64,000 bases of DNA from Galeopsis tetrahit (taxonomy: Eukaryota > Streptophyta > Magnoliopsida > Lamiales > Lamiaceae). Position 1 is the first letter of the stretch; the number at the start of each line of letters is the position of its first letter. This document shows positions 22,895 to 35,699 of this stretch, piece after piece. The notes under the pieces are model-generated. The model was not told the DNA's origin. It worked only from the letters and a program-made list of their open reading frames with translations, and ran no database searches. Made by a program: the position numbers and the translations under genes. The stretch lies in assembly GCA_963675135.1 (NCBI GenBank), contig OY776132.1, forward strand, positions 1,674,001 through 1,738,000. The letters are read 5' to 3'.

Positions 22895-23330
22895 TACGGT
22901 TCCAGATTTTAGGAAAGGCATTGTAAGAGAACAGAGAGGAGATGATCAAGCATTACATGGAAGAAGTAAGCTACAAACAACACAATCTTGAAGAGTGTAA
23001 GAGGTTCTTTATGCTCAATGATTGCTCCATTTCTGACTTTCCATATGAACCATACGACACATGTCCATATACACTCCAGGACGGGTTTCGTGCCTTTGCC
23101 TCTCCAGATGCCAGAATGTTGAAGGAGGTGACAGACAAGAGGTTCCAAACCTGCTGCAAGAGTTGGCAAGCAAAGAAAAGATGGGCAGCATTTTCTTCAA
23201 CATCGCCACACAGAATACACAAACAGTCTCCTCCATTTCCAATTATCTTTCTCCTCTTCAGATCTTTACGAGTAGGGAGCCTATCTCAAAGCATTTTCCA
23301 GGTCAGTCCCGAGAACTAGTAAGGTATGAG
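22895..23330 (-). pseudogene. LINE 3'-part remnant
   Basis: On the minus strand a zf-RVT motif (CILCGDVEENAAHLFFAC) is followed, after frameshifts, by PVLECIWTCVVWFIWKVRN, the same order as in the LINE at 17812. The element is decayed. It lies between the peptide gene and TPS copy A. Confidence 0.75.
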
Positions 23331-23943
23331 CCGTTTCCAGATCATTGGATGGGAAAGCCGTAAGTTGATAGGCTACATTTCGAAAAACTAACTCGAAGGC
23401 TTGAGATGAGTTCAAAGTTGATAATAAGGATGCATTTCAGAGCCCAAACATTGTCGGTTGTCGCTTGCCCCATAAGGACTGTATCATCTGCATTTGAATC
23501 GAATCCAGGATGTGGGCTTGAGCAAAAACTCTAATATCTAGAAAGAATTTCATCTAATTAATTCTTTAACAAATACGAACCTCTATTTAAAATAATAAAA
23601 ATTAACTCTAGAACTGTAAAATAAATAGATATTTATAATATACAAACATAAAACCACATGTTAATTAAACACAAATCAATAAAAGATTGATATCTCTAAA
23701 TATAAAGAATCTCTAAGCTTAATATAAAGATGATAAATATGATTTAAATTAATCAAAAACCAACACAAAAAAGCTAAATTAACCAGAAGAAAGCTGATCT
23801 ACATTAAGTATTTATGAGTATATCTCTTTACATCTGTCAAAAGAATACAATTTGCAAAAATACGAATAAGATTGGGTTAAAATTAATCAAAAAGTAGGAA
23901 CTTATATTCCACACGGATATCAGCTGCTACTTGATAGCTTTGT
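23331..23943. other. 3' flank of TPS copy A; no gene seen
   Basis: AT-rich, with no open frame resembling a gene. The last part is the presumed 3' untranslated region of TPS copy A. Confidence 0.5.
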
Positions 23944-26374
23944 TCATGTGGATGACATAGGTATGGGATTAACAATCAGTGACACCAAGTTCTTCTTTGT
24001 CTCCGAATTCGGATTAACACCAAAACCATCTCCATAGTTCAAGTAGAAGCACAACGACATTCGGACAAGATTCAACGCTGTTATTCCGAAATTCTTGAAG
24101 GGCTCCTCAGCCAGTAAAATCTCTTTGTTCATCTTCTTCCACAGCTCGTAAATCAGATTCCTTACGTACACCCGAGCTTCCTCTTCCGAACACCCTCTCT
24201 CGTGCATGTAACACTGAATTGACTTTGGAACATCCCCTCTTTTAATTTCCTCCTGTATACCATAATTCATCATAAATATCAATATAAGAAAAATAAAGTC
24301 CAATAGGAAAATATCAACATGTGTGTATTTTTGGATGAATTGCATTTTTGGTCCAAGATAATTTGTTCAAAAAGGACCATTTTTGTGAGCTCAAATTCTC
24401 ATGGGACCAAAATTGCAATTTACTCGTGCCTTTTACTTTAAAAGGCTGTGTATGACAGGTTTGACCTAGTTTGAATTCTTACCGATGAAGTTCCGAAGTC
24501 ATCAGCGAGGCGAAAAACCATGGATGGCCAACGAATGATTCCGGGATATTGTTCTAGAATCTTCACATCCTCCTTGTTTATGTTGTTTGTGAGGCAAAAG
24601 TAGCCATACATAAGAACTATCGGACCCGAAATTGAAATCCAGCCATTGTTGAGATACTCATTCGTTTTGGGATAGTACCCACTGTGATACCATCTCGCTT
24701 CGATGATGTAAGTTTGGCACAACTCTATCCACTGAAACAAGTAATAAAATACGTACAACTGTTAATACACACATTTCATTATACAAACATATTATTAATT
24801 GAGAAAGAAAAATGTGTGTGTATGCATACCAGTCTCCTAAGGTTTGAGATACAGTTGAAGCCTTGTTCCTTGAGAACGTGGTACGCCAATTCATTGACGA
24901 AGTTGTTGAGATCGAGGAAACAAATTTGCATGTAAAGGGGAAGGCTGTCCAATTCATTAATGTCCCACCTTTCAATGATCTTCGTAAACAATTCGATTTC
25001 CTCCAACGTGCCATATACATCATATATGTCGTCTATGACAGACACCATACCAGCGACTTTAGTCATAATCTCCCTTGTATATCCAAATTCAGGCTCCGGA
25101 GTAAATCCCACAGCCCATAAGAAACTCTCTGCCAGTCGGTCCCTTGCAAAGGTCAACTTTTCTCCTAGGCCACTCCTTCTATGACCCCTATTGTACAATT
25201 GCAATTAAATTGATTAGAACTAATTAAGAATATATATAGAAACAAATATTATAAAATGACGAAACAATTTTTTTAAAATTCTACATACCTTGATATGCGT
25301 TTCATATCGTCCTGATAACTTGCTTGTGCAATGTTGTAATACAACTTAGCGAATTCGAGCAAAGTAAGATTTGAATCGGGTCTACTCTCGTAGACGTTTA
25401 TGAACCATTTTGCTTGGAGTTTGGGCACTCTCCAGTGCAGTGGAATCTCCAAGGCATGCCTGATTTGATTGACTAAACTCTGGTCTGTCGTGAATTGCTC
25501 GAGCTTTTTCGCAAGATGACGTGTTGAGAAATCTTTGGCAGAATCCAATATTGGTTCACCTTCCATTGACAAGAATGAAGCTTCATACAAAGAAAGAAGC
25601 CCTTTCACATCATCACCCAAGTTTGCCTTGAAATTTCCCATGTCGTCCATGAAACTACTAAAAACCTCTGCAATTTATATAATGAATATACTTGTCAAAA
25701 ACCAGAAAGTAAAAAGGGAAAAAAAATTGACACTCAAATGAGCAAAATTGAAAAAAGAAAAAAACACACATGACCAAAATTGACACAAAATTTGAATAAA
25801 TAACAAAATAATGGACTAAAACTGAACACAATTTAAGTCCCAGAACGATTCTTGATATTAATTCAATTGGTGTGAGCAAAGAAAGAGGGTGAGATATGGA
25901 CCTTGATACACATGGTAGCCATGTTGTCTGAGAAGTCTAAATTTGAGAGCTGTCGCATGCAAATCTTTATTCATCATGTTGTTATCATCACCGTAAATTC
26001 TCTCCAGTAAGTTTTGTACGGAATCCTGGAAGTAGTGAGAAACATCAAGCCTTTGCAAATCGTCGATAAGTTCAAGTTGGGCTAACATATCTGTGGTTCC
26101 CTCAATCATTATCTTCACACATTCTTTCAGCTTCTCAGCTTTCTCAACATACTCAATAGCCTGCATTTCCAATAAAAGCAATGATAAGTATGTATAAATT
26201 TAACTTTAGTGATGAAATCCCTCATTAATTATAACTTCTCTAGCTAAAAAAGACGGAGAATCAAGAATAATGCATGGTTTGTAATCTTACGGCATAAGGA
26301 GTGGTGAGACGCTGAATGTAATTGCTGTCCCACGAACTCTTTCCGTAGTTTCCTGATCTTCTTTCGGCCTCCAT
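23944..26374 (-). CDS. Terpene synthase, TPS-b type, copy A (545 aa)
   Basis: Six exons: 26291-26374, 25902-26160, 25289-25667, 24830-25187, 24483-24731 and 23944-24252, all with GT/AG borders and matching phases. The enzyme should ionise a prenyl diphosphate to a terpene. RR(x)8W is at residues 5-15, RDR in the FARDRL block, DDIYD near 293-297 (Mg2+ binding), and DDFGTSSEE (NSE/DTE motif) spans the exon 5/6 join. The start lies directly before RR(x)8W with no transit peptide, which suggests a cytosolic enzyme and possibly a C15 or non-plastid C10 product; substrate cannot be read from sequence. The C-terminus ends PIPMSST, as in copy E, unlike B and C. It is divergent from copy B. No disabling change is seen. 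Confidence 0.92.
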
Positions 26375-26749
26375 CGAGATTAGATTGATGCTTGGTGCTC
26401 GGATGATCAAGATTAATTAAAACTGAAGGTTGAAGATTTGAAAGATATTGAATTAGAGTAGCTTAAGAAATGAAGGAGGTTGAAGAAAATGAGTAAGGGA
26501 GGTTATTATATATAGAGAGGAATAGTAGCAGCAAATTAACTCTATTTCCACTCACTTTCCTCAGTCAGAAGTCAAGATTGTAAGAGTCCCATTTTGGTTT
26601 TTAAAAATAGATTTTTCAATTTTTATACAAATATTGTGGAAACAACTTCCTTTTCAATATCAATATTGATAATCACGATAATTAGATATATCGAGAATTA
26701 ATATATCTGGCCCATGGACATTAAAACACACATAGTCAAAATTGGTTGT
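26375..26749 (-). promoter_or_regulatory. Promoter region of TPS copy A
   Basis: Read on the minus strand, a TATA-like TATATATA lies near 26505-26515. Upstream of it (about 26530-26580) is a block like TTGACTTCTGA...GAAAGTGAGTGGAAATAG, which is conserved before the other TPS copies. The distal part, 26608-26749, is almost identical to 50560-50730 upstream of copy E, so it was copied with the locus. Confidence 0.65.
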
Positions 26750-28060
26750 ATTTTTTTTTTAAAGGAAAAAGGTTGTTGTATTAAAAGAGTACAAGAAGTA
26801 CTCAGAGGAACATCAAGCTCAGTTGTTAAGTATTACAGTGTGGTGTCAAATTCTACACCTGCTCCAAACCCAAAATTAAATTATAAGGTGATCAAACTAG
26901 AGGTGGCGCACCAGTCATTTAGGGACATGGATGGAGGGCATTCTTTTTGCTGGGAGAAGATGTTCCAGAGGGTTACTCGGATGCTGTCGAAGATCTTCTC
27001 AGGCTTTGGGTCCTTGTTTGAGAAAATCTTGTCATTCGAGCTTTCCATATGAACCAAACAGTCATGCACCACAGGCTTTCGAGGATTGGGGATTTTTTCT
27101 TAGTGTCGATCAGGCCACAAAACTGGTGGAAGTGTGTTGTAGGCGAGGAGTGCAACGCTGTGTCAATGTTGAGCCACGAGCAGCAGATACGCCAAAGCTT
27201 CCTGGAGAACGTGCAGTTGAAGAAGAGGTGTTGAGTTGTCTCTTCGTTGCAGTCACAAAAGGGGCAGGATATATCGTATGTGTCCCCGAGGATCTTTCAT
27301 TTCTTTAGCTCCATCCGGATTGCTAATCTTTCTCGGATAACCTTCCAGGCCAGCCCCGAGTGTTTGGGTAGAGCGAGTTCATTCCAGATGCGTCGAAGGG
27401 CATTGAGAGTATCCGAGGGGAGAGTTTGAGTTGGCGTAGGCGGCTCTTGTTCTTCGTATGCTGATTTAGAGGTGTAGAATTCGTTCTTGGACAGCTTCCA
27501 TTTCCACAGATCGGGAGTATGTTCCTGCAGGTTGAATGTACCTAGCAAATTGAGGAGATTAGTAGCAAGGGTTTCCTCCCATGAGAAGAGATCCCTCCTC
27601 CAGGTAATGTTCCATTCCCATGTGCCATGATTCCAATCTCCACAGTCACTAATTTTAGCTTCCCTGTTAGAGCATATCGAAAAGAGTTTAGGAAAGAGCT
27701 CACGTACTGTAGACCCGTTTATCCACCTGTCGTTCCAGAATGAAGTGAGGTTCCCGTTCCCTAGCGCTTGGGTTAGGTTGGCTCCGAACCAGTGGGTAAG
27801 CGACGTTGGGTATAGCATTTTTTTCACGTGTTTCCACCATGCCGACTCAAAAAGCCTGTTCATCGTGGGGACTGCTTTCTCTAACGAGTTTAGACTGTAT
27901 TTGGAATCCAATACTCTTACCCATAGTGATTCGGGTTCGGCTCTAATTCTCCATGCCCACCTACCAAGAAGAGAGTTGTTAAACAATTCAATATTTTTCA
28001 CTCCTAGACCCCCGTCTTTTTTTGCTCTACAAATATCATTCCATGAGACCCATGTGACTT
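26750..28060 (-). mobile_element. 5'-truncated LINE between TPS A and B
   Basis: A T run at 26749-26760 is the poly(A) tail of a minus-strand LINE. Its frame (28001 to 27297) covers the region after the reverse transcriptase (GRWAWRI, FWNDRWING, SKSAYEEQ). A single TGA stop precedes the zf-RVT motif (CPFCDCNEETTQHLFFNC), then a frameshift precedes the LNDWCA end. The sequence upstream of copy E joins the two flanks without this LINE, which confirms that it is an insertion into the A/B spacer. Its closest relative here is the LINE at 17812. Confidence 0.85.
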
Positions 28061-29008
28061 ATGATTAATTATGGATTATGTTATTATCTTTATATTATGG
28101 ACTTATAATTATGGATTGTGTTATTATCTTTATATTATATGGATTTATGGACAATATATGGGTTATGGATTGGGTAGTTATTATTGGATTATTTGGGTTT
28201 ACACTTGTGTTATGCATGTTAGTACAATTGTGTTGGTTATAGATTAATAATTGCTTAAATACACTATTAGAAGATAAGCAATGAAAAAAAAAACATCAAA
28301 CATAAGAAAAATGAAAATTCATCAAAATAAATCATTTTTCGGTTTAAACCCGAACCTATAATTTTAGTTCTATTTTTTCATTTATAAAATTTATGATTTT
28401 TCGGTTCGATACCCGTATTTTGCTGGTATTCCACCGTGCTGGATTTTTAACACATGTCGTCGCCCATAATATTATATGACGTTGATTATTTTATAATATG
28501 ACACGTGTCAATCATCCATATAGTAGAATGAGATATGGAACACCAAAATTAAAACATGTGATCTCATTCGTCGATTTTCATTTATTTATTTTTTAACCGA
28601 CGACCGATGTATGCTCACCCTCTCCCCCCACACCTTCCTCGTACAAGTCCACACAGCCAATTTTGACTAAAATTGGGCCCCAGATTTTTTATTCTTTCTT
28701 GCTTTTGGACAAGACCTGCAGGGGTATTTGGATTCCGAATATGACAAAATATATATGCTAATTTAATAAAACAAAAAAAATAATATTAAATATTGTGATC
28801 ACTTCTATTGACCATATATCTTGACTTTTGAGTGAGGGAAGGTTGGTGGAAATAACGTTAAATATTTTCATGCTACTATTCCTCTCTATATATAATACAT
28901 CTCCATTACTCTTTTTCATCAAACTTCCTTCATTGCTTAAGCTACTCTAATTCTCTCTCTTTCAAATCTTCGATCATCCGAGCACCAAGAATCAATCTAA
29001 TTATCTCG
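28061..29008 (+). promoter_or_regulatory. Promoter region of TPS copy B
   Basis: The 550 bases before the ATG at 29009 are closely shared with copies D and E and in part with F. A TATA-like CTATATATAATAC lies at about 28887-28899. Two W-box cores, TTGACC (28808-28813) and TTGACT (28821-28826), are followed by a GAGTGAGGGAA block. The distal part (28065-28200) contains repeats of a TTATTATCTTTATATTATGGA phrase that is also upstream of copy E. Confidence 0.65.
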
Positions 29009-31576
29009 ATGGAGGCCGAAAGAAGATCAGGAAACTACGGAAAGAGTTCATGGGACAGCAATTACATTCAGTGTCTCAGCACTCCTTATGGCGTAAGATA
29101 TAACACAAACTATTACTCTTAATTCTCGATCTTTTTTAGCTAGTGAAGTTACAGTGAGGGCATTTTGCCATTAAAGCTCAATTTATACATACTTATCATT
29201 GCTTTTATTGGAAATGCAGGCTATTGAGTATGTAGAGAAAGCTGAGAAACTGAAAGAATATGTGAAAATCATTATTGAGGGAACAACGGATGCGTTAGCC
29301 CAACTTGAACTTATCGACGATTTGCAAAGGCTCGATGTATCTCACTACTTCGTGGATTCCGTACAAAACATACTGGAGAGAATTTATGGTGATGGTAAAA
29401 ACATGATGAACAGCAAAGATTTGCATGCAACTGCTCTCAAATTTAGACTTCTCAGGCAACATGGCTACCATGTCTATCAAGGTGAATATCTCTCTCTCTC
29501 ATTAATTAAGTGATTTAAATTGTGTTCAATTTTAGTCCAATATTTTGTTATTTTTTTCAATTTTTGTGTCAATTTTGGTCATGTGTGTTTTTTTTCTTTT
29601 TTCAATTTTAGTAAATTTGGTGTCAATTTTTGTTCTTTTTGGTGTCCAGTTTTGGTTTATTACATGTCAATTTCTGTCCAAAATGATAAAAATTGAATAA
29701 GTAACAAGATACGGGACTAAAAATTGGTCGCGGCCTAACGTACAAGACGATTTGTGGTATTAATTAGACCCCATTTTAATCAAAGTTTTGGGCTTCAATT
29801 TTACTTTCTTTCTTTTTTTTGACAAGTATATTCATTATATTAATTGCAGAGATCTTCACTAGTTTCATGGACGACATGGGAAATTTCAAGGCAAACTTGG
29901 GTGATGACGTGAAGGGGCTTCTTTCTTTGTATGAAGCTTCATTCTTGTCAATGGAAGGTGAACCAATTTTGGATTCTGCCAAAGATTTCTCGACACATCA
30001 TCTTGCGAAAAAGCTCGAGCAATTCACGACAGACCAAAATTTAGTCAATCAAATCAGGCATGCCTTGGAGATTCCACTGCACTGGAGAGTCCCCAAACTC
30101 CAAGCAAAATGGTTCGTAAATGTGTACGAGAGTAGACCCGATTCAAATCTTACTTTGCTCGAATTCGCTAAGTTGTATTACAACATTGCACAAGCAAGTT
30201 ATCAAGACGATATGAAGCGCATATCAAGGTATGTAGAATTTAAAAATAATTGTTTCGTCGCTTTATAATATTTGTTCATAAATTCAGAATTAGTTCTAAT
30301 AATTTTAATTGCAATTGTACAATAGGGGGCATAGAAGGAGTGGCCTAGGAGAAAAGTTGACCTTTGCCAGGGACCGACTGGCAGAGAGTTTCTTATGGGC
30401 TGTTGGATTTACTCCCGAGCCTGAATTTGGATATACGAGGGAGATTATGACTAAAGTTGCTGGAATGGTGTCGGTCATAGACGACATATACGACGTATAT
30501 GGCACGTTGGAGGAAATCGAATTGTTTACAAAGATCATTGAAAGGTGGGACATTAATGAATTGGACAGCCTTCCCCTTTACATGCAAATTTGTTTCCTCG
30601 ATCTCAACAACTTCGTCAACGAATTGGCGTACCACGTTCTCAAGGAACAAGGCTTCAACTGTATCTCAAACCTCAGGAGACTGGTATGCATATGCACACA
30701 TTTTTTTCTTTTTCAATCAATCAGATTTTTGTATAGAGTAATGTGTGTGTAATAACATTAGCATTTTATTACTTGTTTCAGTGGATAGAGTTGTGCCAAA
30801 CTTACATCATAGAAGCAAGATGGTATCACAGTGGGTACTATCCCAAAACGAATGAGTATCTCAATAACGGCTGGATTTCGATTTCGGGTCCGATAGTTCT
30901 TATGTATGGCTACTTTTGCCTCACAAACAACATAAACAAAGAGGATGTGAAGATTCTAGAACAATACCCCGGAATCATTCGCTGGCCGTCTATGGTTTTT
31001 CGCCTTGCAGATGACTTTGGAACTTCATCGGTAAGAATTCAAACTAGGCCAAACCCGTCATAGACAGCCTTTTAAATTAAAAGACACGGGTAAATTGCAA
31101 TTTTGGTCCCATGAGAATTTGGGCTAACAAAAATAGTCCTATTGAACAAATTATCTTGGACCAAAAATGCAATTCATCCAAAAATACACTCATGTTGATA
31201 TTTTCCTATTGGCCTTCATTTTCTTATATTGATATTTATGATGAATTATGGTACACAGGAGGAAATTAAAAGAGGGGATGTTCCAAAGTCAATTCAGTGT
31301 TACATGCACGAGACAGGGTGTTCTGAAGAGGAAGCTCGGGTGTACGTAAGGAATCTGATTTACGAGCTCTGGAAGAAGATGAACAAGGAAATTTTACTGG
31401 CTGAGGAGCCCTTCAAGGATTTCGGAATAACAGCGTTGAATCTTGTTCGAATGTCGTTGTGCTTCTACTTGAATTATGGAGATGGTTTTGGTGTTAATCC
31501 AAATTCGGAGACAAAGAAGAATTTGGTGTCACTCATTGTTAATCCCATCCCTATATATCAAGCAGCAGAAGAATGA
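29009..31576 (+). CDS. Terpene synthase, TPS-b type, copy B (549 aa)
   Basis: Exons 29009-29092, 29220-29481, 29850-30228, 30326-30683, 30782-31030 and 31259-31576, all in phase. Motifs are complete: RR(x)8W at residues 5-15, RDR at 257-259, DDIYD at 294-298, and D438-D439...T442...E446 as the second metal site. Relative to copy A, exon 2 has one extra Ser codon. The C-terminus reads NPIPIYQAAEE because an indel of about 20 bases removed the stop used in copies A and E. No transit peptide is present. Exon 4 is the fused 358-nt type. It is probably a functional cytosolic synthase; product unknown. Transcripts would arise from the W-box-bearing promoter shared with its neighbours. Confidence 0.92.
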
Positions 31577-31815
31577 ATTTTTACACAATTTTATTCATTA
31601 TTATTGTAATCTTTAATAGATAAAGAGATATATATACATTATTTGATTTATTTCACAATGTTATTATCATTTTTCACTTTATCATAAATACTTAAATATA
31701 GACCAGCCTTGGGTTAACTTTAACATAAGTGTTTGCTTCTGGTTAATTTAAATTATACTCGTGTGTCATCATTATATTTAGTTTAAACGTTTTTAATATT
31801 TTCGAGATATCAATA

Positions 31816-31818
<3 letters not shown>
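31577..31818. other. 3' flank of TPS copy B
   Basis: Similar to the flank of copy C up to the TAAATATAG word, where copy C has the 2.87-kb foldback element. No gene seen. Confidence 0.55.
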
Positions 31819-31847
<29 letters not shown>

Positions 31848-33330
31848 GGATAGAATTACAGATAGGAAATAGATTACATTTCACACGCTCTCACCTATCC
31901 ATACGTAAATTTCTACCAAAAGACCACATTTTCCAGACTCAATCATGAGAGAGTGGAAGGATCATCGATCAAACCAGCATTCCTTGAAGCTCCGCAATCT
32001 AAGAAGATAGCAAATCGGTTCCAGAGAAGGAACAGATTGTCGCACACAACGACTCGCGCTACAAACCTCCCAAATCACATAAGAACGGAGCCAAGGGCTA
32101 CCAGCTCCAACAGGCACAACAAAGTGTCACCATGGGAAAATCCGTAAAAGTGGAAGAAAACCCATCACATGAGGGAGGAAATTAACCAGAACAACAGAGG
32201 AAAAGTAAAATACAGTAGCAGAAAATTACAACATAGGAAAAAAAAAACGAAACTAAAATAACATTATCTAAACTAGAAAACAAACTAAAATAACATGCAG
32301 AAATCATAAAAACTAAAATAAAATGGGATCAAATGGATGACTCACCCGATCGGCCACCGTGGCTTCGACGGGGAGAATCACCCATTGATCCCAACTAAAT
32401 ACGGGCTGCGGTGCGGAGGCGCTACAGGCGGTGCGGCGGTGCAGCAGCTTACACCAGATCTAAAGAGGCGGAACTGTGTCGGTGGCGCGGTAGCGCAGTG
32501 GTGCAGTGGTGAAGATGGGCAGAGGCTATGGTGGTCTTGGGCGGTGCTTATGTTCTACGCTACAGGAGAGAAAATATTTTAGAGAGAGAGTGTGAGTTTG
32601 TTGGTTTGTATTAGACATGGGACTTTATGATTGTATATAATATTGAGTCAAGTTTTATTTAATTAAGTAGAGAATTGTATTTTGAATATTTAATTTTTTA
32701 ACACTTCTACAGTGATTTTTATTTAATTAAGTAGCTAGAGAAACGTATTAACATTCACTAGATTAACATTTAAGGTCCCGAAGTCTTCAAGGAATCTGAA
32801 TGAGATCCTGCCAGATTCAGACTGCCAACTTTGAGTCAAATTCAATTCATAAGTGTCTCCAGCCCTAAGAGTGTGCAAACATAATAGCATGAAGTCCCGC
32901 CGCAATCTCATCCTCAAGAGGAAAGCCCCAACTAACACTACGGGCGAAAGCCGCCACGAAAAACCGCTCGAGTTACGGAACAACGCCCCAACAAAAAGAG
33001 CCCCTGGAGAGGAGATGCAACTACCATCCACATTCACCTTGTACCAGCCTGGGTTTGGCGGGAACCACCTAACCGGGACCGGGACTCGAACAGATCGAGG
33101 GCGACGGTGAATCCCCAAAGCTCGGAAAACAGCCAAGTCACGAATAGTGTCATCCCCGCGACCCTTGGAAAGGTCAACAGACTCACGTATCCTGAGAGGA
33201 CAAGGGCTAAACATCTATGAACGGAGGGCCCCGCTCCATCAAAGATCACCATGTTACGAACATGCCAGATGGCCCAAACAGTAGTGACAATGGTAGGGTG
33301 TCTTCTATTGGCCATGGTATTCGGAGACAC
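31819..33330 (-). mobile_element. LINE 3' part, minus strand, decayed
   Basis: A long T run (about 31820-31846) marks the poly(A) end of a minus-strand LINE. Further in, the minus strand encodes an RNase H-like C-terminal domain (WYKVNVDGSC...GALFRNSSG) at 33214-32735. A GC-rich stretch at 32340-32560 between tail and domain has no recognised coding function. It joins plus-strand LINE sequence at about 33330. Confidence 0.72.
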
Positions 33331-34865
33331 CTCCCTCGTCTATATGATGGATCCCGTTGGGTAGTTGGTAGCAAATCTAGAGTTAGTTTCTGGCATGACA
33401 ATTTCTTGGGGTACGTCATCTCTGATCGTCTTGGCCTGTAGGGCCCGTTTCGGGATTCACTGGTGGGGAATGTCTGGGACTTTTTCTACGATGATTGTTA
33501 GCACTTCTCGTTGCCATTTATTTTAGCATGCACTAACGTAGTTGAGGATATTTTTACCATCCATGTTGCTCGGGGCTCGGATCGCCTCGTTTGGGCCTCT
33601 TCGATTTAGGAGAGTTGACCTCTACTATGACTTATGATCTTCTTCGGCAGCCCCTCTCTCGTGTCAGCTGATCTTCTTGGATTTGGGGCTCTTTTATTCC
33701 TATGTGCCGCTCCACTACCAACTAGAGGGCAATTTGGGCCAAGCTTTCCACTACGGATTAGTTGTTGCGTTATGGGGTCTCGGGTCCTTCGTTATGCCCC
33801 CTTTGTCGAGATGCGATGGAGACCTCTGATCACCTCCTGTGTGATTGCAGTTTCACGTGCCATGTTTTTTCTATTATTGGTTCCTACTTTCAGGTTCATT
33901 TATACTTTGAGTTAGGATTTCATGATACGTTTCTCCAGGCCTTGGGTATGTCTTTTAGTCCACAGGTTATGGAGCTTTGGAGGGTGACCATTAGCTCTGA
34001 AGAGGATTTTTCAGGCTTATGGTTCGATTTCGGATCAGATCTTCAGCCCTCTGAAATCGAGGGTCTTCTATGGGTCCTCTGTTCCTCCTCGAATTCGGCG
34101 ACGCATAGCACGTGAGACTGGTATTATTGCAGGTTCTCTGCCCTTCACTTATTTGGGGGTTCCTATCTTCAGGGGTGCCCCTTGTCACGCCCACCTACAC
34201 CAGACCGTTGACTCTATTATAGGGAAGTATAGTAGGTGGAAAGGCAGTTATCTCTCCCTTGTTGGACGTCGCTGCCTCATTAATTCAGTTATCGCAAGCT
34301 CTCTCGTGCACACTATGATGGTTTATCGCTGGCCTAGGGCTTTATTGAAGACAGTGGAAAGGACTATGAAGAACTTTCTTTAGACCGGGGATGTGAACAA
34401 GAAGAATAATTCTTGTTCGGTCAGTTGGGAGCGTTGTTGTACTTCTTTAGCTAAAGGGGGAATTGGGGTTAGATCTTTACAGCTTGCCAGTGAATCCTTC
34501 ATTTGCAAGCTCGCTTGGGACGTCCTCCAAAACTCTTCTTCAGACTTGGACATCCTGCATTCTCGGTTTGTGACATCGTTTGGGATCACCTCCACCATTT
34601 GGAGAGATCATTGCCCGAATATTATCTCTCATTTTTTGTATAGCGATATGAACACTGAGTATTTTCGTTTCAATAAGATTGTTATTTAGAGGGGGTACCT
34701 TTTCCCTTGACCCGAGTTTTATCCCTAAGAAGGGTTTTCCCGGGTAAGGTTTTAACGGCTCCCCAAAACGGCTCCCCGACCTCTGGTTCGACATGTGAAC
34801 TTATGGCTTTAGGTGTTTTTTCTTTTCTTTTCTTTCTTAATAATATCTTTATTCCCCCTTAATAA
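33331..34865 (+). pseudogene. Rearranged plus-strand LINE remnant
   Basis: Two ORF2 pieces occur in the wrong order. First (33330-33910) come an FWHDNFLG stretch and a zinc motif (CPLCRDAMETSDHLLCDC). Then (34115-34690) comes the earlier part of the domain: FTYLGVPIFRG, WKGSYLSLVGRRCLINSVI and KGGIGVRSL. The end resembles a LINE 3' untranslated region (TTAATAATATCTTTATT at about 34840). Stops and frameshifts are frequent. Nested insertion or template switching would explain the order. Confidence 0.7.
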
Positions 34866-34883
34866 CTTCAACATTGGTCATTA

Positions 34884-35205
34884 CTAGGGGTGTCAATTTC
34901 CGACACGACACGAATTCGACACGAAAATTACCGATTAGTGTTGGCCTTATCATGTTCGTGTCGTTATTGTGTCGACCTGAAAATTATGTGTCTAGTTTGT
35001 ATCGACCCGCTAAACACAATAAAATTAAATGTATTTTCTTATTGTGTCATTATAATATTTTTATCGTGTTGCGTGTCATTATCGTGTCGTCTCACATCAA
35101 CACGATAAATACCATGTTGTTATTGTGTCATGTCAACGCAAAAATTATCGTGTTTGTGACGTGTCAACACATATTCTTATCGTGTCGTGTTACTATCATG
35201 GCGGT
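34884..35205. repeat. CGTGTCGT-rich dispersed repeat
   Basis: About 320 bases are built of short phrases on the theme GTGTCGTGT and its complement (ACACGACAC, TTATCGTGTC, TTATTGTGTC). It starts after GGGGTGTCAATTTC. It looks like a degenerate tandem or foldback repeat and has no coding potential. Confidence 0.6.
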
Positions 35206-35678
35206 GGTAGAAGGGGCAACATTAGATCCGTCAACGAAACCCAATACATCGACACAAAGAAGCATGGGAACCATAGGCACAAGAGATAATTTGTGGAGGT
35301 CAGTTTCACTGTGACCATGTGGATCAATACATTCATCGGAAAGGCAGAGTCTGCCATGTGAAAGAAGGGTCGAGGGGGACAAACTCGAAAGGAAGAGGAA
35401 GGACGAGGGGGACTGGCTCGTTAGAGGGGGAAGAGAGGTGTTGTGAGGGCGGTGGGGAACGGAATACTTAGGATCGAAGAGAGGCTGATACCATGTGAAT
35501 AATGAATTTGAACATTGTTAACCTAGGTGATTAGGTCAATGTATTATATATAGGGGAATGATTTACAAGTGTACAAGGAAATACTAAATCAAAGGAATAA
35601 TTACATACATCTACAAATCTCTATAAATATGGTAGTAGTTGATTTATTTCCTAATATAGCTGAAGGGTTAGACATCCA
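35206..35678 (-). mobile_element. Copia-type LTR plus gag start, fragment
   Basis: On the minus strand an LTR-like stretch (35678 to 35494) starts TG, ends CA and is followed at once by a primer-binding site TGGTATCAGC (35493-35484). Beyond it a short frame contains LGFVDGSNVAP, typical of copia gag. The rest of the element is missing. Confidence 0.68.
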
Positions 35679-35699
35679 GTCTTACAAACAATAAAGTGA

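Noticed and set aside
30305..30553. An antisense open frame over TPS exon 4 (start MSHLSMIF), found opposite every copy.
   Set aside because: It recurs only because the sense exon is conserved. It has no family motif, and its open length is explained by the sense codon bias.
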